A stretch of 64,000 nt of DNA from JAAUSY01 sp964526735 (GTDB lineage Bacteria; Chloroflexota; Chloroflexia; Chloroflexales; Chloroflexaceae): assembly GCA_964526735.1 (NCBI GenBank), contig CAZGLO010000001.1, forward strand, positions 1 to 64,000. Reading direction: 5' to 3'. Positions 41,660 through 51,126 of this stretch are shown one piece after another. Below the pieces are notes generated by a model. It saw nothing but the letters and a program-made list of their open reading frames with translations, made no database searches and was not told the origin of the DNA. How positions within the stretch are numbered: the first letter of the stretch is position 1; each line of letters opens with the position of its first letter. A program made the position numbers and the translations under genes.

Positions 41660-43278
41660 AGCCGCTCATGCACCCGCTCTAGCAACACAAATTCCCCCTC
41701 ATCCACGACCGTGCGCCACCTATCGCTTGCCTGCCACGTACGCAGTTGTATCAATGCGTCTGGCGGTACCTCCCGCAAATCGGCTATCAGATACTCGCCC
41801 CGCTCTGCGAACGTTGGCGGGTAGATGATATTGCCGGGGAAAAAGTAGAGTTCACGGCGGCGGGCAAGATGTGCCCCAAATGCGCTCGTTGCCGTCACGG
41901 CAGCATCATCCGGCACCCGCTCTAGCAACCGATGTGCCGCAGCAATATGCTCATTATCGCGGTCACGGGTAAAGAGATGGATCAATGGCGTGCGGAGGGT
42001 CAGATTGGCGATCAACGTCGCCGCCACCAGCATACCTACTCCCCACCCCACACGTCGTTGAAGCCATAGAGCATTTTGCGCTTGGGAATGGGCTTGAAAC
42101 TGTTTTCTGTCATCAGTGTCGTCGTCCTGTCGTTGGGAGCGTTGACGCTGATGACGCTTCGCCGACACCCACCGACACCCATCAACCACCGCATACAGCG
42201 TTGCAATCAGCAGGAAGGGGATCAAGAATGCCTGGTAGTGATACCGGATACTCCAATGAATGTGGTCGGGAGAGAGCAGGTTGATCATCAGCGATGGCAG
42301 CGCAATCATCAGGATATCGGGCTTCAGCAGGGGGAGGAAGAGGAGCGGGCCGAAGAGATCGACCAAGTACCTCATCTTCTCCCACGTTAGGATGTGCGTC
42401 AAAACGTAGCCTGGCCGCATCAGGATGGTCTGTATCATCGCGACGGGGCCATCGCCCAGCCAGGAAAAGAGAAACCCATAAAGAAAGCCATGATCGGCGC
42501 GGAAGAGCGGGATGAGCACTTTAACGCACACCGCCACCCACCCAACTCCCAATACCACCGGCACAAGGCTCCACATCCACGGACGGCGGTGCCACAGCGC
42601 ATACATGCCCATCATCGCGAAGGCAAACCCGCCATCGGAGCGCGTCCACATCGCTAGGATACCCATTGCTAAGAACCACCACAGCCGTTTGCGCTCAAAG
42701 AAGAAAAATGCCCATAGAAGGAGCACTGTCCCGACGGTGCGTATCTGAAACTCGTAAAGAATGGCATATTGCACCGGCAGTGAGCCAAGATAGAGTATCC
42801 CGCCACTCAACCCCACCCACTCACTCACCCCTATCCGGCGGGCAGTAGAGGGAGAAGGGATATCGCTCTCCAGCGCCACGCTCCGCCATCGGTCGCGGGC
42901 AAGGAGGAAAATCGGCACGGCCCCCGATGCGGCAATCGCCACTTGGAGGATGAGCAAGGTCTCTGTGCGCGGCACCAAGGCATAAATCGGCGCAAGCAGC
43001 AGCTCTGTAATGATAATATCGACGCCAAGATAGCTGTGTGTGGCGGCTTTGGGCGATATTTCCGCAAGCCGACCGTGGATCGTATTCCAGATTGCCTGCT
43101 CGTGAACGGCTAAATCGAACCCCATCCAGAACGAGTGGTGCTTGTAGAGGGCCGCGGCAGAAAAAATCACCGCATAGCCCACTACCATCGCGGCGAGCAG
43201 CCCATACCCCGACCAAAAAGACCCTCTGCCCAACCATTGCCCTGAACATTGCCCTGAACATTGGCGCATGTGGCGCAT
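41656..43278 (-). CDS. DUF2079 polytopic membrane protein
   Basis: A 540-residue protein with about ten hydrophobic segments. The loop FDLAVHEQAIWNTIHG after TM1 and the following LLAPIYALVPRTETLLILQ are the hallmark of DUF2079. This family belongs to the GT-C-like clan and is found in glycan loci, but its activity has not been established. The last 90 residues form a soluble domain (RVPDDAAVTATSAFGAHLA) also seen as a trailing domain in other DUF2079 proteins. The N terminus holds a 12-bp repeat (QCSG twice). The gene overlaps the GT4 gene by 4 bases and follows the methyltransferase gene by 6. Confidence 0.82.
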   Translation of the reverse strand: MRHMRQCSGQCSGQWLGRGSFWSGYGLLAAMVVGYAVIFSAAALYKHHSFWMGFDLAVHEQAIWNTIHGRLAEISPKAATHSYLGVDIIITELLLAPIYALVPRTETLLILQVAIAASGAVPIFLLARDRWRSVALESDIPSPSTARRIGVSEWVGLSGGILYLGSLPVQYAILYEFQIRTVGTVLLLWAFFFFERKRLWWFLAMGILAMWTRSDGGFAFAMMGMYALWHRRPWMWSLVPVVLGVGWVAVCVKVLIPLFRADHGFLYGFLFSWLGDGPVAMIQTILMRPGYVLTHILTWEKMRYLVDLFGPLLFLPLLKPDILMIALPSLMINLLSPDHIHWSIRYHYQAFLIPFLLIATLYAVVDGCRWVSAKRHQRQRSQRQDDDTDDRKQFQAHSQAQNALWLQRRVGWGVGMLVAATLIANLTLRTPLIHLFTRDRDNEHIAAAHRLLERVPDDAAVTATSAFGAHLARRRELYFFPGNIIYPPTFAERGEYLIADLREVPPDALIQLRTWQASDRWRTVVDEGEFVLLERVHERL

Positions 43279-43284
43279 TATGGG

Positions 43285-43974
43285 CTATTTCGCCCGTTGG
43301 CCAGCAGCCACGATACCATTGCCGATGACCGGCGGGTAGGGCACGTGAAGCCGCATCTTCAGCTTGCGAGAGGAGAGTGTCCACGCCGGTTTGAGGCCGG
43401 TCTTCCACCGCACGCGCTCAAAGCCGACTGAGAACAGCTCATCCGCAAGCCGTATGGGGTCATAGAGATTGACGTGTGTCGGGTCGGTGTCGCCGCTCCA
43501 CGCCTCGCCGCGCGCTTTGGCGATGAGCCGCCGTATATCCCACAGATTGGGCGTGGTGATGATAATATGGCCGCCAATACGCAGAACACGCATGCATTCA
43601 GACAGCAGCGGGCGACCATGCTTGATATGCTCAATTACTTCGCTCATCAGGATAATATCAAAGCTCTTGTTTGAAAAGGGAAGTGGCTTTTCAACATTTG
43701 CCTGCACCACATCGGCATTGGGCGCGGCGTGTTGCGCTTCGACGAGCGGGAAATGGATAAGATCAAGCCCCACCACGTCGGCCCCTTGCGAGCTGACGTA
43801 GCGGAGGCCCGGCCCCGCCCCACACCCCAGGTCGAGGATGCGACCGGTCGGCTTGACCTTGGCCATCGCAAAGATACGCCCATATTGCCAGGCCACCTTC
43901 GCATCTGATTTGCTGACCTGTGGAGCAAAATACTCCTGGTCATAGTCTTGAATATCTGGAGAATAGGTATTCAT
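43285..43974 (-). CDS. class I SAM-dependent methyltransferase
   Basis: ATG 43974 (MNTYSPDIQDYDQEYF) is preceded by AAGGA at eight bases, so the 29 residues upstream in this frame are excluded. The 229-residue product has ILDLGCGAGPGLRYV (motif I, SAM binding), VVGLDL (acidic residue that holds ribose), FDIILMSEVIEHIKHG and LRIGGHIIITTPN, all of the Methyltransf_11/UbiE-like type. The substrate is probably a sugar or lipid of the surrounding glycan locus. A C-terminal segment with a GLKPAWTLSSRKLKM stretch is less conserved. Confidence 0.85.
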   Translation of the reverse strand: MNTYSPDIQDYDQEYFAPQVSKSDAKVAWQYGRIFAMAKVKPTGRILDLGCGAGPGLRYVSSQGADVVGLDLIHFPLVEAQHAAPNADVVQANVEKPLPFSNKSFDIILMSEVIEHIKHGRPLLSECMRVLRIGGHIIITTPNLWDIRRLIAKARGEAWSGDTDPTHVNLYDPIRLADELFSVGFERVRWKTGLKPAWTLSSRKLKMRLHVPYPPVIGNGIVAAGQRAK

Positions 43975-44005
43975 CGAGGTTCCTTTCAATAAGCACACCC
44001 GTGTG

Positions 44006-44950
44006 TTATTGTCGTTTGAGCGGCAAAAACCCCCCACCCAATGCTTGGTGCGCGTTTTCAATCACCAAAAAGGCCTTCGGGTCAACATCCGCGACGACTT
44101 CCCGTAATTCTATCACTTGTGAGCGATACACCGTACACCACACCATCGACCGCGTTTGCCCCGTGTAGCCGCCGGTGACATTCCAGCTACTCGCCCCGCG
44201 GCTGAGCCTACTCATCAGCGCTACCGTCATATCGGTGGGGTGTTCAGTGATAATCATCGCCGTGCGCACCATACTTGGCCCCTCGAGCACAAAATCGGAC
44301 GCCAGCCCTGCAAAGAAAAGTGTTATTGCACTGTGGAGGGCGATTTCCCATCCGAACACCAGTGATGATACCATAATTGTCAGGCCATCAATGTAGATGT
44401 AGATCTGGCTAAGGGGGATGCCCGTCTTCCGCTGCAGAATCCGCCCTAAGACACTCGTGCCACCTGGCGTGCCACCGGCGCGGTAAACCAACCCCGTCCC
44501 CAAGCCGTAGATAATGCCTGCATAGACCGCGCTGAGGAACATATCATCGGTGATGGGGAACTCGACAATGGTGGGTAAAAACCAGATAAAGAAGTCTGTC
44601 CCCACCGAAAACACAATAACCGACAGGAGGGTATAGGAGACAAACCCCCATCGCCCTAAATGCCGAAACCCAAGCCAGAGCATGGGGAGGTTGAGGGTAA
44701 AGAAAAGTGTCCCCAATGGCCAGTCGGTGTAGTGGTTGATGATGATGCTTATCCCACTCAGCCCGCCCGCCGCCAGATCATAGGGCACTTGGAAGAGGGA
44801 ATACCCAAGGGCCGCGAATAATGTCCCGATGATAATCACGGCAAACCGGCGAACGACGTAGAAATAGCCCGACCGAGCTATCTGATCACGCACCGATGTC
44901 AAATTGGGGATATTCTGCAGATTAATGTTTTGTAACTTACGAGGCTTCAT
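44006..44950 (-). CDS. YitT family membrane protein (DUF161/DUF2179)
   Basis: A 314-residue protein with five or six hydrophobic segments (residues about 33-225) and a C-terminal soluble DUF2179 domain. The YitT signatures are present: the segment ending GGLSGISIIINHYT, the loop YRAGGTPGGTSVLGRIL, and in the DUF2179 part TGGYTGQTRSMVWCTVYRSQV. The biochemical role of the family is not settled. It lies within the glycan locus between a GT39-like gene and the methyltransferase gene, 31 bases before the latter. Whether it takes part in glycan synthesis is unclear. Confidence 0.9.
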   Translation of the reverse strand: MKPRKLQNINLQNIPNLTSVRDQIARSGYFYVVRRFAVIIIGTLFAALGYSLFQVPYDLAAGGLSGISIIINHYTDWPLGTLFFTLNLPMLWLGFRHLGRWGFVSYTLLSVIVFSVGTDFFIWFLPTIVEFPITDDMFLSAVYAGIIYGLGTGLVYRAGGTPGGTSVLGRILQRKTGIPLSQIYIYIDGLTIMVSSLVFGWEIALHSAITLFFAGLASDFVLEGPSMVRTAMIITEHPTDMTVALMSRLSRGASSWNVTGGYTGQTRSMVWCTVYRSQVIELREVVADVDPKAFLVIENAHQALGGGFLPLKRQ

Positions 44951-44987
44951 ATGTTCCTTATTAGCCTACCTGGTTTTGATGATATGA

Positions 44988-47102
44988 TTACTGTATCCAC
45001 ACTCTCGCCAACGCCACGTCTCGTGGATATGGCTCCGTCACGCTCTCAACCGAGAGTGGTGCTTCAAACGAAAGAATGATAGTTGATTCTTCTCTTCCCG
45101 CTATATTGCCCTCCTCCTCTGGAAAAGGAACCGTTTTGGTTTGCCAAGTGTCGCCCACGACCACCGTCGCGATGTTCTGCTGTTGGTAGAACACGTCTAC
45201 GGGTGTATTGGGAACAGGTGCTCGCACAAGAAACGAGATTGTCTGCTGATGTGGGTCGGTGGATGAGCGAGGAGATGATGGCCGGAAGCGCACATCTGCC
45301 CGTCCGGTCGTCCACCGGAACGGGTGGCCTGCCTCATCCACCGTCAAGGCAGAGACGCCCCGCATCACGCCCGCCGCCGGTGCTGCCAATGAGAGATCGT
45401 GGTCTGCCGCGGCGGGGAATCTATCCCATGCCCACGCATAGAGCTGATTGTTATCCCACCCCACCGCCGCGATCTGCTGCATTGCCGATCGTACGCCTTC
45501 CTCATCGCCCAACCGGCGCGCCGTATCAAGCAGGCGAAGCTGGATTGAGGTCAGTTGGGGGGCATATTCCGCCGCCGTGCGGTAGGCAGAGAAGGCCGGA
45601 TACCACCGTTGATGCTCATAATGCCAATCGCCGCACGCCACCGCAGGAGCATAGTGGTCTGGAGCCGCGGCAAATGCCTGTTCTATGGCGTGTGTGCCGC
45701 CGCCAAGCCGTGATACCAGTAACCACCACTGGCTCTGCAGGAAGGGCAGGTAGGCGTGTGAGTAGAGGAGACCTGCCATCACCACCGCCCCGCCTATCGC
45801 CCCTGCTTTGCGATACCACCTTCCCCACGCCACCCGTCGGAAGACGATGCGCGGGTGGGCAAGCGCATAGGCTGCATAGACAAGCAGCGTAATCATCAAT
45901 GGCAGACGGAGGCGGGGGTGGCCCAATGAGACCGCGCTCAACAGCGTCCCGTAGAGCGGCCACATCAGCAGCGGCAGATTGACGTTTGCCCGCCGCATGC
46001 CCATCACCCCGCCCACGGCCAGAACGAGGATGAGGAGGTAGACCGCGTCCGACAGGAAGGCGAACCCAATCGACCGCTCATCCAGCGTGATGCCAATCGG
46101 CCCATTCCCCGCAAAGAGCCGTATATCAAACTGCCACAGCGAAACGGCTTTATAGCGCATACGGGTCAGGAATGTCAGCGGTTCGCGGGCGATGTTATCA
46201 AGCGCACGCGCCATCGCCACCTGCTGTCGCACGGCAGAGTTGGGGATGGTATCATTCCACACGCCCTGAAGCTCGCGCTCATTGGGTTCTCGCAAGTTGC
46301 CCAACCAGAAACTCACCCCGCCGTTGGTATCGACCAGCACCACCTGATCATACACCAGGTAGTTACGGATAGACCACGGCGCAAGCACCACCACAAACCC
46401 AATCAGCAGCGCCACCGCCGGTACTATCGCAAAGGGCGAGAAAAGCGAAGAGAGGCGAGTGCGGATGGTAGTGCCAAGCTGTTGAGGCATTTCTGTGGGT
46501 TGTTCCTTCCCTGCCGCCACCCACACCACCCATAAGATGAGCAGCGGTGTCGCATAGAGGCTGATTGGTCGGGTCAGCGTCGCGATGGCCCACACCGCCC
46601 CTCCTGCCAACAACCACGGCCAATGCATCTGCCGTTTGCGCGCCATCTCAAAGAGCAAAAATGCTCCTGCCAATGCGGCAATGAAGAGGGTTTCGGAGAG
46701 CAGTTGGCTTGCATAGCTAGCGTAAGGAGGGAAGATGGCTCCAAGCGCGGCGGCGGCGACACCAGCACGGCGGCTCTCAAAGATACTCCTCGCCAACGTG
46801 GCAAAGATGACCGTCGTCAGGACACTTACCACGCATTGGATGGCCATCGCGGCGGGGATATTCACCCCTACAATCGCAAAAACCGCCGCCAGGAAAAAAG
46901 ACATGACCGGCGGGCGAAGCCATTGGCCATCATCGTAGTAGTTGCCCTGCAACAGCAGGTGGATGGCCCCACGGTAGTATTCATCCTGGTCGCCCGGGTA
47001 GATCATACCGGCTTGGCCCTGGTCGTGCCACAGCCATAGCCGAAAGACAAGCCCAATCAGAGAGGTCAGGACAAGGGATAGGATATAGGTGCGTCGGCTC
47101 AT
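44988..47102 (-). CDS. GT39-like membrane glycosyltransferase with TPR and C-terminal beta-sandwich
   Basis: A 704-residue paralog of the protein at 31810. The N-terminal GT-C region has YPGDQDEYYRGAIHLL (acidic catalytic loop), GQWLRPPVMSFF and NGGVSFWLGNLREP, with about ten hydrophobic segments to residue 430. Two or three TPR-like units follow (AIEQAFAAAPDHYAPAVACG, YPAFSAYRTAAEYAPQ). A beta-rich C-terminal module starts at HPFRWTTGRADVRF. The same domain order in two proteins of one locus points to a conserved architecture. It would transfer a sugar from a polyprenyl-phosphate donor outside the membrane. Confidence 0.8.
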   Translation of the reverse strand: MSRRTYILSLVLTSLIGLVFRLWLWHDQGQAGMIYPGDQDEYYRGAIHLLLQGNYYDDGQWLRPPVMSFFLAAVFAIVGVNIPAAMAIQCVVSVLTTVIFATLARSIFESRRAGVAAAALGAIFPPYASYASQLLSETLFIAALAGAFLLFEMARKRQMHWPWLLAGGAVWAIATLTRPISLYATPLLILWVVWVAAGKEQPTEMPQQLGTTIRTRLSSLFSPFAIVPAVALLIGFVVVLAPWSIRNYLVYDQVVLVDTNGGVSFWLGNLREPNERELQGVWNDTIPNSAVRQQVAMARALDNIAREPLTFLTRMRYKAVSLWQFDIRLFAGNGPIGITLDERSIGFAFLSDAVYLLILVLAVGGVMGMRRANVNLPLLMWPLYGTLLSAVSLGHPRLRLPLMITLLVYAAYALAHPRIVFRRVAWGRWYRKAGAIGGAVVMAGLLYSHAYLPFLQSQWWLLVSRLGGGTHAIEQAFAAAPDHYAPAVACGDWHYEHQRWYPAFSAYRTAAEYAPQLTSIQLRLLDTARRLGDEEGVRSAMQQIAAVGWDNNQLYAWAWDRFPAAADHDLSLAAPAAGVMRGVSALTVDEAGHPFRWTTGRADVRFRPSSPRSSTDPHQQTISFLVRAPVPNTPVDVFYQQQNIATVVVGDTWQTKTVPFPEEEGNIAGREESTIILSFEAPLSVESVTEPYPRDVALARVWIQ

Positions 47103-47141
47103 AGAAATCTCGTGTTATTGGTATCACGATAGCGCATTATA

Positions 47142-48776
47142 TCATCTTTCAACAAGCTTCGTTATGAGCCGTCGGAAAGGCAAACGGCTCTCAATCAGCC
47201 GCCGTCGGTCATCGGCCTCCAGCCCGCCCAACTGCCGCAGCAAGACGCCGAAGCTGATCGCCCCCGCCGTCGTGATGACCAACACCAGTCCGGCAGCGAT
47301 CAACCGCTCCCCAATGCTCTCTCCGACCGTGTCTATCCCAAATGCATATTTCAGTCCCATCACCACGACGATCATCCCCAAGGCAGCAAGCGTCACCCGC
47401 CCAAAGAAGCGCCACGAATAGCGCAGGGGGAAGAGCCGGTGTGCCAGCAAAAGCGTGACCAAGCCGGTCACCACCCGTCCGCCACCGACCGCCAATGCCG
47501 CACCAATCAGCCCATACTGCGAGGCAGCCCATACCATAATCGGCACAATCAGCAGGGTGAGGGTGCGGGGGAGGATGAGGAACGTGTATCGCTCGTAGAC
47601 TTGCAGGACGATTTGGGCGCTGCTCAGGAACGACTCGATGAAGAGGCACGGGGTTAGCACATAGACGACCATCGCCGCGTTGGCATATTGGGGGTATTGC
47701 ACCAAGATAATCTCGTGGGCAAGCAGCATCAACCCCACCCCGCCCGGCACCAATATCAGGAAGAGGATGCGCCCTATCGCGGCATAGGCCTCTTCAAGCG
47801 TCCCATCGCCGCCGCGCACCCGCGTAAAGAGTGGCACCTGTATGCCGACAAGCGGCGTGTAGAGCAATGCCAACGCTTGCCGTACCATCGCGGTGCCGGT
47901 GGTATAGAGCGCCACTTGCGCCAGATCTCCCAGCAGGAAAACCGCAAAATACCAACTAATCAGGTAGTCGCTGATGTTGAGGACGTTTGACATACCTGTG
48001 TAGAGCGTAAACCGCTTCCAGAAGGGCTGAGTAGGTAGGGTATCTGGTTTGCGAACAGGTGGGGGCGAGGGCGGGGAACGGTGGCCTTGGAGCACTTGCC
48101 ACCCCGCCAACACCACACTGAGTACCGGCGTGATGACCATCGCCGCAAGCACCCCGCCAATCCCCTTGCCAAGCAACACAAGGATAGAGGCAAGCAGCGG
48201 CTGCAAGACGCTCCCCAACAGCCCAATGAGGTTCCAGGCGCGCTGGCGGAAATAGCTGATGAGGTAGGCCATCAAGCCGTCGTAGAAGCTGCCCAAGATG
48301 ACCAATGCAATCACCACGGCAATCAGCCACGGCGTAAGTTGCACCACATCCTGCTCCAACGCCGCCCGCACGCTATCGAACCGTTCGGGGAGTTGGTGCA
48401 CGCGCTCAATGAGATAGCCCGTGAAGCGGTGGGAAAAGAGGAGGAACAGCACCGTAAAGCCAACAAGCAATGCCCCCTTCACAAGGAAAATTGCCGTCAT
48501 AAAACGCCCGACGTGTGCCCGCCCTTGCTGTTGCTCTAGCTCTGGGATGAAGCGCGGGAGCGCGCGGTCAATGCCAAAATCCACCCAAATGCCCAAACTC
48601 GCCGCCGCAGAGCTGACAAGCCGCAAAAGCCCGACGTGGGGAAGGGGGAGGATGTTGAGGATAATGATGTTGGAAACAAGCTCTGTGATGGTCTTGAGCG
48701 GGGCGAGTAGGGTGTTCCACGCGACCGCACGCGATACTTGTTGGGCAAGCCCAGAAGGCCGAGTTGGTGTTGTCAT
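47142..48776 (-). CDS. lipid-linked oligosaccharide flippase (Wzx/MOP superfamily)
   Basis: A 544-residue protein with about fourteen hydrophobic segments. It belongs to the polysaccharide biosynthesis protein group of the MOP superfamily, which moves undecaprenyl-linked glycans across the membrane. The N terminus SRAVAWNTLLAPLKTITEL and the loop DFGIDRALPRFIPELEQQ are typical, as are LFTRVRGGDGTLEEAYAAIGR and LLALHEII-like segments in the second half. It is the first gene of the long minus-strand glycan locus. The 169 bases upstream contain a 17-bp tandem repeat and a REP-like sequence. Confidence 0.85.
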   Translation of the reverse strand: MTTPTRPSGLAQQVSRAVAWNTLLAPLKTITELVSNIIILNILPLPHVGLLRLVSSAAASLGIWVDFGIDRALPRFIPELEQQQGRAHVGRFMTAIFLVKGALLVGFTVLFLLFSHRFTGYLIERVHQLPERFDSVRAALEQDVVQLTPWLIAVVIALVILGSFYDGLMAYLISYFRQRAWNLIGLLGSVLQPLLASILVLLGKGIGGVLAAMVITPVLSVVLAGWQVLQGHRSPPSPPPVRKPDTLPTQPFWKRFTLYTGMSNVLNISDYLISWYFAVFLLGDLAQVALYTTGTAMVRQALALLYTPLVGIQVPLFTRVRGGDGTLEEAYAAIGRILFLILVPGGVGLMLLAHEIILVQYPQYANAAMVVYVLTPCLFIESFLSSAQIVLQVYERYTFLILPRTLTLLIVPIMVWAASQYGLIGAALAVGGGRVVTGLVTLLLAHRLFPLRYSWRFFGRVTLAALGMIVVVMGLKYAFGIDTVGESIGERLIAAGLVLVITTAGAISFGVLLRQLGGLEADDRRRLIESRLPFRRLITKLVER

Positions 48777-48825
48777 ATGAGTGGTATGGATGGTATGAAT
48801 GATACGAATGGCACGAAATACGTGC

Positions 48826-48864
48826 TATGGAGCGATGTTGTATATGGAGCGATGTTGTATATGG
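48826..48864. repeat. 17-bp tandem repeat upstream of the flippase gene
   Basis: TATGGAGCGATGTTGTA occurs twice in perfect tandem (48826-48842, 48843-48859) with a partial third copy. It lies 50-90 bases upstream of the flippase start, so it could overlap the promoter. A TACAAT hexamer on the minus strand is at about 48887-48892. Confidence 0.65.
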
Positions 48865-48900
48865 TTGCTGATATGAGCCTGCGCTATTGTACACCAACCT

Positions 48901-48937
48901 GGCCCCCTCACCCTATCGCGTTTGGCGGGAGAGGGAT
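48901..48937. repeat. possible degenerate intergenic REP-like element
   Basis: The stretch has CCCCCTCACCCT on one side and GGCGGGAGAGGG on the other. It resembles, from memory, C-rich intergenic repeats of some Chloroflexota genomes. Only one copy is visible, so this is weak. Confidence 0.2.
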
Positions 48938-48945
48938 CTTCATGG

Positions 48946-51108
48946 CTAGTCAGAAACGTCCTGGCACCGCTCTAGCACGCGCACCAACTGCTCTATGTGC
49001 ATCGGCTTGCTGATATAGTCATCCATACCGGCGTTGAGGAGCCGTTCGCGGTCTCCCTGAAGCGAATGGGCGGTCATGGCGATGATGCGCGGTTGCTTAT
49101 GGCGGGAAATTTGTTGGCGGATGATGCCCGTCGCTTCGATTCCGTCCATATCGGGCATCTGCACATCCATAAAGACGACGTTGTAGCGGAGCCGTTTGAC
49201 CATATCAATCGCCTCAATGCCATTTGCGGCCAGATCCGCACGATACCCCATCCGATCCAGCAGCCGGGTGATCACTTTTTGGTTCACGGCATTGTCCTCA
49301 GCCACCAAAATGCGGAGCGGGATGGTTGTCGCGAGGTTCGGAATCTCCCGCCGTCCCTGGAAAGGACGCCCACGGCTGGTCTGCATCCCAGAACTCGTCT
49401 CTTGCTCCTTGGCGCAAACCGAAAGCAAACTTTGATAGAATGAGGCGAGTTTGACGGGCTTGATCAGGAAAATCACGTTCGGATCATCATAGGCTTCCGA
49501 ATATTCGCGCGCCAGCCGGATCGGTATCCAGAGGATGAGCGGCGTGTCGTCGGAGGAGGTGCGGAGGGCGTGGATCATCGTCGGCTCATCATCTGCCAGC
49601 GGGTCGTTCATATCGACCACAATCACGTCAAACGTTTCCCCCGACTCAAGCCGCCCAATGGCCTCTGCCTCGCTGGAGACAAGCGATAGCTGCATCCCCC
49701 ACCATGTCAGGTGCTGCAGAAAGAACTCTTGCTGTGTTTTGTTGTTTTCAATGAGAAGCACCCGCTTTTTGGCCAATTCTGGCTGGTCACTTTTGAGGAA
49801 GTCGGGGAAATGCGGGGTTTGTTGGTCTTCCTCTACCTCGATAATGATATGGAAGCACGACCCCTGCCCCATCTCGCTCTCCACCCATATCGTCCCGCCC
49901 ATCATCTCGGCAAGCCGCTTGCTGATGGCCAAACCAAGCCCTGTCCCGCCATATTTGCGCGTAGTCGATGCATCAACCTGCGTGAATGACCGAAAGAGGA
50001 GCCGGAGACGTTCGGCCGGAATGCCAATGCCGGTATCACGCACCGTGATCGAGATTTCGTAGCGCGGCGCGGGGGCGGTGTTGATAGGCAGCAAGTAATG
50101 CGATTCGGGGAGGATGTCGAAATCGCGGTCGCGGATGCGCTTCACCCGCGACGAGACCGTCACCACCACCTCACCCTGATCGGTAAACTTGACGGCGTTG
50201 CTGAGCAGGTTGACGATGATCTGCCGCAGCCGTGTCACATCGCCAAGCAATGAGGTTGGGGTGTGTTCGTCTATGATGTAGGACACATTGATCCGCTTCT
50301 CCGATGCTTTGTAGGCCACCAAATCCAGTGCTTCCTCAATGCAGTAGCGCAGATCGAAGGCATGGTGCTCTAATTCTAGCATCCCCGCCTCGATCTTGGA
50401 GAAATCAAGGATATCGTTGATGATAGAGAGCAGAATTTCGCTACTTGCCCGCGTCGATTCGGCATAGTCATACTGCTCAGCATTGAGGTGGGTGTGCAGC
50501 AGGAGGTTTGTGAAGCCCAAAATCGCATTGAGCGGTGTGCGGATTTCGTGGCTCATATTGGCCAAAAACTCCGACTTGGCCCGCGTGGCGAGTTCTGCCT
50601 GCTCCCACGCCTTCTGGAGTTCTTCGTTCTTGCGAGAGAGGATATGCTGCGTTTTGTAGAGCTGGCGCGTGGTGGTGGAAAGCTCGTTGGTCAGCCGAAG
50701 ATACTCTTGAGCGGCTTTTTCGTCAAGGGCAGGGATCGGCTCAGCAAAGAGGAGGATGTTGTGTTCTGCGGTGGGGGTGAGGTAGCACTCATATGTGGTT
50801 GGGAGATCTTGCTCGTTAACTGCAAAGTGGACATTGGCGTGTACAATGCGCTGTTCTTGTAGTGAAACATCCATCATCTCCCGAAACCGCACGACGCTGG
50901 TGCTCACCAACAGCTCTTTGATGTTGGTGGCGGTGGGGAGCTGGTTTTTTAGCCGGTCAATACTCGCATTCCATTCAAGGAGATTCCCCTGAGAGTCGAG
51001 GAGCGCGAATAAACTTTTGCTATAGCGCAACAACACCCCCCTCCCATGACTGGCTATGGCTTTTACAAGCTCTGAATGAGCTTCGTCTGTATGATCCAAG
51101 TGTTCCAA
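48946..51108 (-). CDS. hybrid sensor histidine kinase with two receivers
   Basis: A 720-residue BarA-like hybrid kinase without membrane segments. Order: PAS-like domain (about 25-140), coiled coil (about 140-185), HisKA with LANMSHEIRTPLNAIL, HATPase with NLLSNAVKFTD, DTGIGIP and GTGLGLAIS. A first receiver-like domain (VLLIENNKTQQEF, VIVVDMND, IKPV) lacks a full acidic pair. A complete second receiver follows (ILVAEDNAVNQK, VFMDVQMPDMDG, MTAHS, SKPM). TTG 51108 is the start: GGAGG lies six bases upstream. The B12-binding protein ends 18 bases before it, so the two are co-transcribed and probably form one sensor. Confidence 0.9.
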   Translation of the reverse strand: MEHLDHTDEAHSELVKAIASHGRGVLLRYSKSLFALLDSQGNLLEWNASIDRLKNQLPTATNIKELLVSTSVVRFREMMDVSLQEQRIVHANVHFAVNEQDLPTTYECYLTPTAEHNILLFAEPIPALDEKAAQEYLRLTNELSTTTRQLYKTQHILSRKNEELQKAWEQAELATRAKSEFLANMSHEIRTPLNAILGFTNLLLHTHLNAEQYDYAESTRASSEILLSIINDILDFSKIEAGMLELEHHAFDLRYCIEEALDLVAYKASEKRINVSYIIDEHTPTSLLGDVTRLRQIIVNLLSNAVKFTDQGEVVVTVSSRVKRIRDRDFDILPESHYLLPINTAPAPRYEISITVRDTGIGIPAERLRLLFRSFTQVDASTTRKYGGTGLGLAISKRLAEMMGGTIWVESEMGQGSCFHIIIEVEEDQQTPHFPDFLKSDQPELAKKRVLLIENNKTQQEFFLQHLTWWGMQLSLVSSEAEAIGRLESGETFDVIVVDMNDPLADDEPTMIHALRTSSDDTPLILWIPIRLAREYSEAYDDPNVIFLIKPVKLASFYQSLLSVCAKEQETSSGMQTSRGRPFQGRREIPNLATTIPLRILVAEDNAVNQKVITRLLDRMGYRADLAANGIEAIDMVKRLRYNVVFMDVQMPDMDGIEATGIIRQQISRHKQPRIIAMTAHSLQGDRERLLNAGMDDYISKPMHIEQLVRVLERCQDVSD

Positions 51109-51126
51109 CAGTCACCTCCCAAATGA

